In this document: positions 1 through 7,480 of the stretch, piece by piece
How the letters are laid out: every line of letters starts with the position of its first letter
Position numbering within the stretch: the stretch's first letter is position 1
NCBI GenBank assembly: GCA_035758575.1
Contig: DASTXH010000065.1
Location: 1 to 43,771 of the forward strand
DNA: 43,771 nucleotides
Direction of reading: 5' to 3'
Origin: JANWHZ01 sp035758575
GTDB lineage: Bacteria; Patescibacteriota; Saccharimonadia; Saccharimonadales; UBA4665
Notes under the pieces: model-generated
Seen by the model: the letters and a program-made list of their open reading frames with translations, nothing else
Databases searched by the model: none
What the model was told of the DNA's origin: nothing
Program-made: the position numbers and the translations under genes

Positions 1-2
1 AT

Positions 3-266
3 GGCAAACTGACTGAAATACAATTCACATTGGTGTCGATGCAAATGGGTGCCAGAGTCTACTTCCCGATACTCGGCAGGTTCGCCAGCAAGGATCCCAT
101 CCAAGGCGGCAATGCTAACCCTTACGGGTACCCCGCTGATCTATATGCATTATGGGGATGGTTTTGTGCAGCCATGTTTTATTCGGCGCCGCGGCCGGTC
201 AGGACAATCCAGATAGTGCGGGCGATAATCACTAGGTCACCCCAGAAACTCCAGTTTTGCACGTAA
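3..266 (+). pseudogene. 3' end of an RHS-repeat protein (partial, probably decayed)
   Basis: The reading frame is open from the window edge, so the 5' part lies outside. Near the start it carries the hallmark RHS core-associated pattern GARVYFPILGRFASKDPI followed by a GG-N-NPYGY element, the conserved end of the RHS/YD shell (known for secreted polymorphic toxins and wall-associated proteins). After PADLYALWGW the frame loses RHS character and runs 88 bases into the oppositely oriented sugar transferase gene. The usual variable toxin tip is therefore missing or out of frame. This is either a decayed remnant or an RHS gene with an unusual short end. The RHS motif is clear; pseudogene status is inference. 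Confidence 0.6.
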
Positions 267-1612
267 TACAGATCCAGCTGTCGCCGTTCATCGAAAGTGA
301 TGTTGCGCCGGCCGGAAACCTGCGCTAAGCCGGTTATGCCCGATTTTACACTGAGAATTGCATGGCGTTTTTTGTACGCGGCCAGGTCGATGGGCATCAG
401 TGCCCGCGGGCCGACCAGGCTGATGTCGCCCAGCAGTGCATTTAGTAGCTGTGGCAATTCGTCGATGCTGGTGCGGCGAATAAAGTGCCCGATAGGCGTG
501 ATGCGCGGGTCGCGCGGCAGCTTGTCGCCATTCTCGCGATATATCTTGCTAAGTTCCGGCTTGCCCATTTTTGTGAAGGCTGCTTCGGGCGACATGCCGC
601 TGTAAGCCATGTACATGGAGCGGAACTTGAACACCTTGAACTCTTTGTCGTCGCGGGTCAGGCGGGTTTGGCGGAAGAATATAGGCCCGTCGTCGGTCAG
701 CCGTATGACAATGGCCGTCACCAGCATGATGGGCGATGCTATGACCAGCGCAACGGCGCTTCCGAATACATCAAAGATGCGCTTTGCCACGCGCCCCCAG
801 CCCACCAGCGCGGTTTGGCTGACGGCAATGACCGGAATGGCATGGAACAACTCGGCATCTATCTTGCCCACGAACAGTTCGCTGTTGCCCGGCACAAAGT
901 AATAATCCAGATGATGTTCTTGGGCGTATACCAGTATTTCGTCGTTTTTTGGCCCGCTGGCATATAGCTCGGTTTGGACGATGGTGTGCAGCCGGCGGCG
1001 GCAGGCTGCCAGGGCTGCAGGAAAATCGTCATACATAGTAATGCCGTTTACTATGGCCGCCTTTTGGCCGGCGCCTACCATGCCGATAACGCGGTAGCCA
1101 GTGGCTTTAGTATTGGCCAGTGAAAGTACCAATTCGCCAGTCAGGCGGGTATCGCCCACAATCAGTACATTGCTGATGCCTACGCCATAGCGGAACAGTA
1201 GCCGCCGGATGCCGCGGGCAATGGTGCGAAAGATCAGTACAAAACAGAAGGCCAGCAGAAAACCGTACAGGGTGACCAGGCGAGCAGGGAAAATGCGCAC
1301 ATTAGCGATGTAAGCGTAGCTGATGACGCCCAATATGCCGATCAGGCAGCCAGTCAGTAGCCGGCCGAACTCGCTGAATCGGTTGCTGTGCACACGGGCG
1401 TTGTACAGGCCAAGCAGTCCAAAGATAACCAAAAAGAACGGCAGTAGCGTTACCACTATGCTTATATAGGTCAGCGCTTGTACGTTGGCGCTGATGGGCG
1501 TGTGGTCAAGCGTAACGCGCAGGATGTACGCCACGCCAAAGGCAATAAGCAGGGCAAAAAAATCACCGACGATAAGACAGACGCTATATACAATGGAGGC
1601 GTTGTTTTTCAT
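179..1612 (-). CDS. Polyprenyl-phosphate sugar-1-phosphate transferase (exopolysaccharide/glycan initiating enzyme)
   Basis: 477 residues in the WbaP/EpsE/Cps2E layout. There are four to five N-terminal membrane segments, a CoA-binding-like middle region (around GVGISNVLIVGDTRLTG), and a C-terminal bacterial sugar transferase domain from about residue 280. The domain shows KRIFDVFGS, FFRQTR, FKFRSM, the DPRITPIGHFIRRTSIDELPQ catalytic block (Asp-Glu), SLVGPR and GITGLAQVSGR. Such enzymes move a sugar-1-phosphate from a nucleotide sugar to undecaprenyl phosphate at the inner face of the membrane, starting surface glycan synthesis. The divergent O-antigen-ligase-like gene fits the same pathway. 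A TATACT -10 box on the minus strand ends 6 bases before the ATG, predicting a leaderless mRNA. Confidence 0.93.
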   Translation of the reverse strand: MKNNASIVYSVCLIVGDFFALLIAFGVAYILRVTLDHTPISANVQALTYISIVVTLLPFFLVIFGLLGLYNARVHSNRFSEFGRLLTGCLIGILGVISYAYIANVRIFPARLVTLYGFLLAFCFVLIFRTIARGIRRLLFRYGVGISNVLIVGDTRLTGELVLSLANTKATGYRVIGMVGAGQKAAIVNGITMYDDFPAALAACRRRLHTIVQTELYASGPKNDEILVYAQEHHLDYYFVPGNSELFVGKIDAELFHAIPVIAVSQTALVGWGRVAKRIFDVFGSAVALVIASPIMLVTAIVIRLTDDGPIFFRQTRLTRDDKEFKVFKFRSMYMAYSGMSPEAAFTKMGKPELSKIYRENGDKLPRDPRITPIGHFIRRTSIDELPQLLNALLGDISLVGPRALMPIDLAAYKKRHAILSVKSGITGLAQVSGRRNITFDERRQLDLYYVQNWSFWGDLVIIARTIWIVLTGRGAE

Positions 1613-1618
1613 AGATGT

Positions 1619-1624
1619 AGTATA
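1619..1624 (-). promoter_or_regulatory. -10 box for the sugar transferase (leaderless)
   Basis: TATACT on the minus strand with 6 bases to the ATG at 1612. Transcription would begin at or next to the start codon. Confidence 0.6.
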
Positions 1625-1675
1625 TCGTGTATGAGTTTTTTATACGAGCCTGTAGGTACTGCTGATGTAAAACGA

Positions 1676-1681
1676 TATACT
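1676..1681 (+). promoter_or_regulatory. -10 box for the O-antigen-ligase-like gene
   Basis: TATACT, with 12 bases to the ATG at 1694, predicting a 5' leader of about 5 bases. It lies back to back with the minus-strand box at 1619-1624 in an 81-base divergent intergenic region. Confidence 0.5.
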
Positions 1682-1693
1682 GATTGTATCATT

Positions 1694-3040
1694 ATGCAGT
1701 TACGCGTAACCGATAAAATCCTCGTGCAGTTCCTGGCCCTGGGCGTGTCGTGCGTACTTGTGCTGCTGCCGTTCCATGCGTTCCTTACGGTGTGGGTGTC
1801 GCAACTGGTCGGCCACTATACAGCAGTGAGGCTATGGAAAGAGGCGCTGCTGGCGGTAGCGGCCGGCGGCACCATATATTTGCTAGCACGCTACCCCGCG
1901 CTACGGCAACGGTTTTTTGCGCCGCGCTTTTTGTGGCCGGTGTGGCTGTTTGTGGCTGTCCAGATACTGTGGGGCGTAGTGGCGTATATCACGCACGGCG
2001 TTACGGCTAAGGCGCTCGGCTATGGGCTGATCAGTAATACGCGTTATGTGCTGTTTTTTGCGGTGGTATGGGCTGTAGCGGCTGTGGCGCCGCAGTTAAG
2101 GCGGCAGTGGCAACGGCTGGTGTTCTGGCCGCTGGCGGTGGTACTGCTGGTGGGACTATTGCAATATTTTGTGTTGCCGTACGATGTGCTGCGGCACTTT
2201 GGCTACAGCAGCGCCACGATATTCCCCTACGAAGACATCAACAGCAACCTGCACTACATACGCGTTATGTCTACGCTGCGTGGTGCAAACCCCTTGGGCG
2301 CCTACGTGGCGGTGATGTTGTGCCTGGTGCTTGCGATCAGACGATACCATTCCTGGTGGTGGTATACGCTGCTTGCGGCCGGGTTGGCGGTGCTGGTACT
2401 GACGTTTTCACGCGGGGCGTGGATCGGCTTTGCGGGCGGCGCGTGCGTAGTAGTTGCGGCCTATCTTCCGTTCAGGAAATGGCGTTGGCAGCTGGCGGCG
2501 GGCGGCACGGTTGCCGTGCTGGCAGCTGTGGGCGCCGTGCTGTTTTTGCACCACAACACCACATTCCAGAATGTGTTTTTGCATACGCAGGCTAACTCTG
2601 CGGTAGCAACTACTTCCAACGCTGGGCATACGACCGCGCTGCAACAGGGGCTGCACGACATGGCCGCCGAACCGTTTGGCCGTGGCACCGGCACTGCCGG
2701 ACCGGCATCGGTATATAATACCGGGCATTCGGCGCGTATCGCCGAAAACTATTTTATTCAGATTGCGCAGGAAACCGGGTGGATCGGCTTGGTACTATTT
2801 TTGGCGGTGAACAGCATAATCTTCGTCCGGCTATGGCAACGGCGCCATGACATGCTGGCGCTTGGACTGTGCGCCGGCCTGGCGGCCGCCAGCGTTATTG
2901 GTTTGTTTAGCCATGTATGGACAGACGACACACTGGCGTATGTGTGGTGGGGGCTTGCAGGCATTGCCCTGGCGCCTGCTATACTACAAACAAAAGCAGA
3001 ACAAATGCATGCCGTCACCAGCCAAACCGCCAAAAACTAA
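1694..3040 (+). CDS. O-antigen ligase / polymerase family membrane protein (Wzy_C-like)
   Basis: 448 residues from this start, with about ten to twelve hydrophobic segments. Typical Wzy_C features follow: MSTLRGANPLGAYVA, the TFSRGAWIG motif (the conserved SRG[AS]W of the ligase family), and a large outer loop with GRGTGTAGPAS and ENYFIQIAQETGWIG (conserved E-N-x-[FY] plus E-x-G). These enzymes polymerise or ligate lipid-linked glycans on the outer membrane face. An upstream in-frame ATG at 1631 exists, but the TATACT -10 box at 1676-1681 lies between the two, so the start at 1694 is preferred. The gene overlaps the following GtrA gene by 32 bases. Exact substrate unknown. Confidence 0.85.
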   Translation: MQLRVTDKILVQFLALGVSCVLVLLPFHAFLTVWVSQLVGHYTAVRLWKEALLAVAAGGTIYLLARYPALRQRFFAPRFLWPVWLFVAVQILWGVVAYITHGVTAKALGYGLISNTRYVLFFAVVWAVAAVAPQLRRQWQRLVFWPLAVVLLVGLLQYFVLPYDVLRHFGYSSATIFPYEDINSNLHYIRVMSTLRGANPLGAYVAVMLCLVLAIRRYHSWWWYTLLAAGLAVLVLTFSRGAWIGFAGGACVVVAAYLPFRKWRWQLAAGGTVAVLAAVGAVLFLHHNTTFQNVFLHTQANSAVATTSNAGHTTALQQGLHDMAAEPFGRGTGTAGPASVYNTGHSARIAENYFIQIAQETGWIGLVLFLAVNSIIFVRLWQRRHDMLALGLCAGLAAASVIGLFSHVWTDDTLAYVWWGLAGIALAPAILQTKAEQMHAVTSQTAKN

Positions 3041-3467
3041 ACGCACCATGCGTGCCCATGCACGGTACGTGGCAGTACAGGCGGGCGAGTATCTGGTAAG
3101 TGGCGGTGTGTATTTCTGGAGCGGCTACGGCATGTTTGCACTGCTGTGGTCTGGCCTTGGGTGGCAGCTGTGGTGGGCAAAATTGGCCGCCAACGTGTTT
3201 GGCTGGAGTGTCAACTATGCACTGCAGCGGTTCTGGGTGTTCGGGCAGAATATGTCCGCCCGCCGGCGCGTACACGTCAGCGAACGGTATATTGGCATTA
3301 CGCTGGTTGATTTTTTGCTGGATTATCTGATTGTTGCCGGCTTGCGGCGTGTAGGTGTATCGCCGTATATCGGCCAGTTTGTATCGGCGGCGTTTATGAC
3401 GGTTTGGAATTATTATTGGTACCGCTTCTGGGTGTTTCCCGAGCGGGCTCGGTCTAAGAAGGCATAG
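3009..3467 (+). CDS. GtrA family membrane protein
   Basis: 152 residues with four hydrophobic segments and the GtrA pattern: NVFGWSVNYALQRFWVF in the middle (family consensus N-x-[FV]-[SL]-x-x-x-[FY]) and a second copy AFMTVWNYYWYRFWVFPE at the end. GtrA proteins are thought to flip or present polyprenyl-linked sugars for glycan modification, which fits the glycan genes upstream. The ATG at 3009 overlaps the ligase gene by 32 bases; ATG 3048 is the alternative. A TATACT at 2980-2985 could give an internal promoter. Confidence 0.8.
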   Translation: MPSPAKPPKTKRTMRAHARYVAVQAGEYLVSGGVYFWSGYGMFALLWSGLGWQLWWAKLAANVFGWSVNYALQRFWVFGQNMSARRRVHVSERYIGITLVDFLLDYLIVAGLRRVGVSPYIGQFVSAAFMTVWNYYWYRFWVFPERARSKKA

Positions 3468-3474
3468 GGGTTTT

Positions 3475-3951
3475 ATGGAACAAAAACAAGTGCGTCCAAC
3501 CAAAAAACAGCGTGAGCTACTAGTGTTCATTGGGGTATTTATTGCCGAGCATGGCTACAGCCCCAGCTACCGCGAGATCATGAATGGCCTGCAGTATACG
3601 TCGGTTGCAACGGTGGCACTGCACGTCAAAAGCCTGATCGCCCGCGGCCATCTGCGCAAGCGCGACTATTCGGCGCGCTCGCTGGAGGTAGTAAACTCGG
3701 CGGATGCTGCACGTGTTACCACAAACCATATCGCCCCTGGCGAAGAGAAATGGCTGGTGGAGCGGGTAGAGCATTTGGTGCGCCAGGCCGAGCAGGAGAG
3801 TACGGTGTTGACCGCCCGGCAGTTGCACGATTTAGTGGTACTGCATGAATCGCTCGGCATCCTGGGGCTTGATGCTGCGGCTGCCAGCTTTCAGCCGCGG
3901 CTGGCTGCGCTACGCAAGCGTGGCACGGCTCCGGCCGCGCAAGATGTATAA
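3475..3951 (+). CDS. LexA-like winged-helix DNA-binding protein lacking the S24 protease domain
   Basis: 158 residues. The N-terminal 65 residues match the LexA DNA-binding domain: PTKKQRELLVFIGVFIAEHG, then YSPSYREIMNGLQYTSVATV (in LexA, G-x-x-P-[ST]-x-R-E-I followed by S-x-x-[TA]-V), then HVKSLIARGHLRKR. The remaining ~90 residues are helical and contain neither the Ala-Gly cleavage site nor the Ser-Lys dyad of LexA, so RecA-stimulated self-cleavage is not possible. It follows GtrA by 7 bases with AGGGG just before the ATG. It could be a constitutive or ligand-responsive repressor for the glycan genes or for DNA-repair genes in the genome. Fold call is firm; targets are unknown. Confidence 0.75.
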   Translation: MEQKQVRPTKKQRELLVFIGVFIAEHGYSPSYREIMNGLQYTSVATVALHVKSLIARGHLRKRDYSARSLEVVNSADAARVTTNHIAPGEEKWLVERVEHLVRQAEQESTVLTARQLHDLVVLHESLGILGLDAAAASFQPRLAALRKRGTAPAAQDV

Positions 3952-3952
3952 T
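3947..3952 (+). promoter_or_regulatory. -10 box TATAAT overlapping the preceding stop codon
   Basis: Perfect TATAAT. It overlaps the TAA of the LexA-like gene (3949-3951) and ends 13 bases before the ATG at 3966, giving a predicted leader of about 6 bases. Confidence 0.55.
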
Positions 3953-3965
3953 AAACAGTAGCACC

Positions 3966-4640
3966 ATGTATCGCTTGGGGCATCAGATAAAACATCACCA
4001 CTGGCCGTATATCCTGGGCGGTCTGCTTATAGTTGGATGCATCGCGAGCGGTATCGTTATTGCGCCCCGTTTTTTTAAAGCCAATACCATGCTGACGCAA
4101 TCTCAGTCAGTAACACATCACATCAGCGCGGGCGATACCACCACGCAGCATATAGCAAAACCGTTATTTGCTTTTGATATTCCTTCGGGGTGGCGGGTGG
4201 TTGCGCCGCCCGCCGTGCAGCCTGTGGCTCAGAGCTGGGCGGGCACGGCTCCGGACGGCGCCGGCAGGCGGCTCGATGTGTATATGGACAGCATTCCTAC
4301 TGCATTGGCTATAAATCGGCTGCTGCCGGTGCAGCCGACGGGCAGCCGACTGAACACGGCTGGTATGGTGTCTGATAATTGCACGAACTTTACCGACAAA
4401 GCAACCGAGGTTGCAGCCACCGGCACGGCGCCCGCTAAGTGGGGTGGTGTAAACTTCATTTGTGATATGGCGAATTACGAACGCGATGTGGTGGCGATAG
4501 GCTCTACGGCGGGCATCAACGATGTTGCGCTGGCTGGTGCAACCGGTACACATCTGGTGTTGCTAGTGTATACCGACAATAGTATCAGCCCGGATTACTC
4601 GGTTTTCACGGCTATCGTGCAAAGTTTCACGGTGCTGTAG
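3966..4640 (+). CDS. Membrane-anchored extracytoplasmic protein, unknown function
   Basis: 224 residues. Residues about 11-33 form one strong membrane segment (WPYILGGLLIVGCIASGIVI), and the rest is predicted outside. The outer part begins FDIPSGWRVV, contains two cysteines (NCTNF and FICDM) that could form a disulfide, and ends in alternating beta-rich sequence. The P-x-GW opening recalls the outer domains of the two pilin-like proteins at 41927 and 42785, suggesting a shared extracellular fold. I recognise no named family. It has its own TATAAT promoter and precedes the cobalamin riboswitch on the same strand. Confidence 0.7.
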   Translation: MYRLGHQIKHHHWPYILGGLLIVGCIASGIVIAPRFFKANTMLTQSQSVTHHISAGDTTTQHIAKPLFAFDIPSGWRVVAPPAVQPVAQSWAGTAPDGAGRRLDVYMDSIPTALAINRLLPVQPTGSRLNTAGMVSDNCTNFTDKATEVAATGTAPAKWGGVNFICDMANYERDVVAIGSTAGINDVALAGATGTHLVLLVYTDNSISPDYSVFTAIVQSFTVL

Positions 4641-4677
4641 TTGTGCAGAAACGTATTCAAAAATACTATATCTAGCG

Positions 4678-4705
4678 TTGTTGCGCGGTGCTAGACTACT
4701 AAATA
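4678..4705 (+). promoter_or_regulatory. Possible promoter of the cobalamin riboswitch operon
   Basis: TTGTTG (4678-4683), 16 bases, TAAATA (4700-4705), placed just upstream of the conserved riboswitch core. Weak match, supported mainly by position. Confidence 0.3.
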
Positions 4706-4715
4706 CAAACTTAAC

Positions 4716-4973
4716 AAGAAGCATCATGCTGGAATCCCGTGCAATTCGGGAACTGTGCCGCAACGGTAAAACCGGATGAGACAAACCTGAGGTTTTTCTC
4801 ATCGCGCCGGGCGCCGAAGTAAATTCGTCGCTCGGGCTGCTCTTTTCGGAGAGCAATATACGGAAAGTCCGACACAGCAAGATACTCGCAGGCGTCCCGA
4901 GCAGGATAGCAGGCTTTGGCGGATTATTCTGCCAGCCCCTCTTGCTCTGGTGCTTGCATCGACAGGAGGGGTC
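4716..4973 (+). ncRNA. Cobalamin (B12/corrinoid) riboswitch
   Basis: The 334-base gap before the DUF4430 gene holds a recognisable cobalamin riboswitch. The conserved core is present: GGAATCCCGTGCAATTCGGG (4731-4750) followed by GCCGCAACGGTAA (4757-4769), matching the family pattern GGTGxAAxTCC...CCGCAACxGT. A divergent B12-box-like stretch lies at about 4867-4889 (AGTCC...CAAGATACTCGC). The expression platform is readable: CCCCTC at 4936-4941 is complementary to GAGGGG at 4966-4971, the ribosome binding site 2 bases before the ATG at 4974. Ligand binding should therefore sequester the site and shut translation. The core match is seen; the OFF-switch mode and exact corrinoid ligand are inferred. 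Confidence 0.85.
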
Positions 4974-5351
4974 ATGAGTCGCGCAGCTCTACACAATACA
5001 AAAATTATAATCGCCGGTCTGCTGATTGCGGTTGGTCTGACGGGTGCGGCGGGCATTGCCTACGCCATGGTACATCACAATAGCGTGCATACGGTTACGG
5101 ATACTCAGCACCACATGGTGCAAATCTCCTATCAGGGGCAAACAGGCACGGACGCGCTGATACTATTGAAGCATCACGCCAGCGTGCAGACAAAACATTA
5201 TTCGTTCGGCGACATGGTTACGGCTATAGATGGCGTGGCGGGCAATGGTCCAAAGTACTGGACGTTTTATGTAAACGGCCGTATGTCGGATGTGGGTGCG
5301 CAGGCGTACACCACGAAGAGCTCTGATACACTGCTATGGAAGCTGCAATGA
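4974..5351 (+). CDS. Membrane-anchored DUF4430 (transcobalamin-type C-terminal domain) protein
   Basis: 125 residues. An N-terminal membrane segment (about residues 9-31, IIIAGLLIAVGLTGAAGIAY) is followed by an outer domain. That domain ends in the DUF4430 signature: GDMVTAIDGV, PKYWTFYVNG (family W-x-[FY]-[YF]-[VI]-N-G) and SDTLLWKL. DUF4430 is the fold of the C-terminal domain of transcobalamin and intrinsic factor and often occurs beside bacterial cobalamin uptake genes. The ATG at 4974 is chosen because GAGGGG at 4966-4971 is its ribosome site, sequestered by the riboswitch; the in-frame alternative at 4950 lies inside the switch. The TGA overlaps the next ATG (ATGA). Likely a cell-surface corrinoid-capture protein. 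Confidence 0.85.
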   Translation: MSRAALHNTKIIIAGLLIAVGLTGAAGIAYAMVHHNSVHTVTDTQHHMVQISYQGQTGTDALILLKHHASVQTKHYSFGDMVTAIDGVAGNGPKYWTFYVNGRMSDVGAQAYTTKSSDTLLWKLQ

Positions 5352-5905
5352 AGTGGCTTCTGCGTAGTAATGCAGCGCAAATTGCGTTGGTGATTTTGCT
5401 GGTCGCGCTGGCAGCAGTAGCGCGGCTGGTGCCGCATCCGGCAAACTTTGCGCCCGTTATGGCCGTAGCTATATTTGGCGGCGCCCAGTTGCCCCGCCGC
5501 TGGGCAGTGATAGTACCGGTTGTTGCCATGGCTGCGTCTGATCTTATTATCGGCGTCTATGATTGGCGCATTATGTTTACCGTATGGGCCTGCTACGGCA
5601 TTACGGCTTATGTAAGCAGCCGTTGGCTTAGGCGACTCAGTGTAGCGCGCGGCGCGGTTCTCACGCTGGCCGCATCGTGCTTTTTCTTTGTTGTTACTAA
5701 CTTTGCCGTGTGGGCTGCCGGCGGCATGTACGCACATACCTGGCAGGGGCTGGCAAGCTGTTACTACTTCGCCCTGCCGTTTTTCCGTAACACGCTTCTG
5801 AGCGATGCAGCGTATACGGTTCTGCTGTTTGGACTATGGCGATTGGCTGGTTTGGCTGCTGGGACGGGTGCCGTGCGTGCTGCCGACGTGGCTCATAAAG
5901 CGTGA
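5348..5905 (+). CDS. DUF6580 family membrane protein, predicted ECF substrate-specificity (S) component for corrinoid
   Basis: 185 residues, about five to six membrane segments. It shows the DUF6580 signature: NFAPVMAVAIFGGAQLPRR near the start, MAASDLIIG, and TNFAVWAAGGMY followed by CYYFALPFFRNTLLSD. The family is usually annotated as an ECF transporter S component and commonly sits downstream of cobalamin riboswitches. It overlaps the DUF4430 gene by 4 bases (ATGA), so the two are translationally coupled. An S component needs shared EcfA/EcfA'/EcfT energising subunits, none of which is in this window; the ABC genes at 29617 and 38203 are exporter type. Membrane family assignment is good; corrinoid as substrate is inferred from the riboswitch and the DUF4430 neighbour. 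Confidence 0.82.
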   Translation: MKWLLRSNAAQIALVILLVALAAVARLVPHPANFAPVMAVAIFGGAQLPRRWAVIVPVVAMAASDLIIGVYDWRIMFTVWACYGITAYVSSRWLRRLSVARGAVLTLAASCFFFVVTNFAVWAAGGMYAHTWQGLASCYYFALPFFRNTLLSDAAYTVLLFGLWRLAGLAAGTGAVRAADVAHKA

Positions 5906-5906
5906 C

Positions 5907-7478
5907 ATGGTTGATGTAGATGAGGTGATACGGCCGCAGGCGGAATACGCCAGTACCGAACCGCTTGCCCAGTTCATACCGATTGACGAAATGACGCGGT
6001 TGCGCGTACAGCGTTTCATACAGGAGACGGGCGCTACGGCGCTTTCGTCCACCGTGGAAGCGTCCGAGGAGGTACGTAAGACTGAGGAAGGCAGCCGTTT
6101 TCCTACCCTTATGGATGCGCTGCACGCAGCACACTCCGGCGATATGGAAGCGCGTAAAGTGGTTGAGAATAACGCACAGACCCAAGTGTGGGAAGCACTT
6201 ATGAAGCATATTGTCATGGAGATGCGCCTGACGATAGACGACCGTGGCAGGCTGGTGCAAAATGGTCAGCTCTTGCGTGACGTGCAAGGTAATGCGCTGC
6301 TTTTTGCTTCAGAATCGCCCAAAGTGCGCAAGCGAACCTATGCCGAAATCAGTAACTTCTTCGTTATGGAGCACCTGGTACGCAGCGGTAAGCTGGACCC
6401 ACCCGAAGGTGGCAAGCATACGCAGGATGAGGAAGCGCCCGAGGGCAAACGGATTGTAGTAGTGTCACGATTTCCGGACGATATGTCTGAAGAGGCTGCT
6501 GGTCGAGTGGGGTTCTTCCGCGAAACGATGGCTTGCTCTATCCAAATGCTGTACATGAAGGGTGGGGAAGTTGTGCAGAAGAGTGGCTTCGTGGCGGGGC
6601 GGGCATCTGCGGATGCGCCGCGCCACGACCAACAGGCGATTAATTACATGCTTCAGGCGCTGGGGGTGCCGGCCGAAAATTTGTCGGCGACCGAGCTGCT
6701 TGGACGACCGCTGCTTGTCGACAGCAGCGTTGATATGGCCACTTTGATCCGGCTCTACGACGAAGGCGCCGGGGGTACGTTTTTCGGGCTTCATCAACCC
6801 AAGCAAGATTACCACCAAGCTATGCAAGAGGGGCGAAAACGATTGGAACGTTTGAAAACGACGGTAGAACAAGTGGTGACTGCAGTGATGGCCAAAGGTA
6901 AGGACATAACGCATCCGCTGGCAGCAATCAAACTGTTGCATGAAGAAGCGCAGCGGATCATGGTTGACCTGGCGCTGGAAGATGACAGCATAGAAGCCCG
7001 TGTATTTCACGAGGGTGCACAGCATATCGAGGCTGCCCGTCACTATTTTGCCATCGGTGATATGGAATCATTCCAAAAAGAGCGGCAGCTGGCGCACGAA
7101 ACTTCGCGGACCACTTCGTGTCCGGTGTCGTCTGAGGAGGACGCTGAGGGCGGTAGTGAGCAGGAGAAAGAGGCTGCAAGAGAGCGGGCGCGAAAAGCTG
7201 CGGGAGGTACTGGTAAGATCAGCAAGGGTTATTGTATTACAGATAATTGCCCGACTCAGCCGAAGAAAACATGGGTTGGCGAGTGTTTTGTCTGTCTCTG
7301 TTGCCAAGATTTATGGGACCATGACATAGACCCAGCCACTGTGTACAGACCGCGCCATACCGAGAAAACGCAGGGTGAACTGCTCATGGCCTCAATCCAG
7401 GCGCTGCTAGCAGAACGCGAGCGAACCCAGAAGGAAGAGACGGTTAAAGAAGTTGGCAGACTTGCGGTTGCGGCGTAA
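5907..7478 (+). CDS. Unknown 523-residue cytosolic protein with C-terminal cysteine cluster
   Basis: The start ATG is one base after the stop of the S-component gene, making it the third gene of the riboswitch operon. No signal peptide or membrane segment is visible. The protein is mostly helical and acidic, has a charged Glu/Ala-rich linker around residues 405-435 (EDAEGGSEQEKEAARERARK), then a compact Cys cluster CITDNC...GECFVCLCCQDLW (six cysteines within about 30 residues) that looks like a metal-binding knuckle. I recognise no catalytic motif or named family. It ends 2 bases from the convergent antiporter gene. An upstream in-frame start at 5805 is rejected because it lies within the S-component gene. 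Confidence 0.75.
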   Translation: MVDVDEVIRPQAEYASTEPLAQFIPIDEMTRLRVQRFIQETGATALSSTVEASEEVRKTEEGSRFPTLMDALHAAHSGDMEARKVVENNAQTQVWEALMKHIVMEMRLTIDDRGRLVQNGQLLRDVQGNALLFASESPKVRKRTYAEISNFFVMEHLVRSGKLDPPEGGKHTQDEEAPEGKRIVVVSRFPDDMSEEAAGRVGFFRETMACSIQMLYMKGGEVVQKSGFVAGRASADAPRHDQQAINYMLQALGVPAENLSATELLGRPLLVDSSVDMATLIRLYDEGAGGTFFGLHQPKQDYHQAMQEGRKRLERLKTTVEQVVTAVMAKGKDITHPLAAIKLLHEEAQRIMVDLALEDDSIEARVFHEGAQHIEAARHYFAIGDMESFQKERQLAHETSRTTSCPVSSEEDAEGGSEQEKEAARERARKAAGGTGKISKGYCITDNCPTQPKKTWVGECFVCLCCQDLWDHDIDPATVYRPRHTEKTQGELLMASIQALLAERERTQKEETVKEVGRLAVAA

Positions 7479-7480
7479 GA

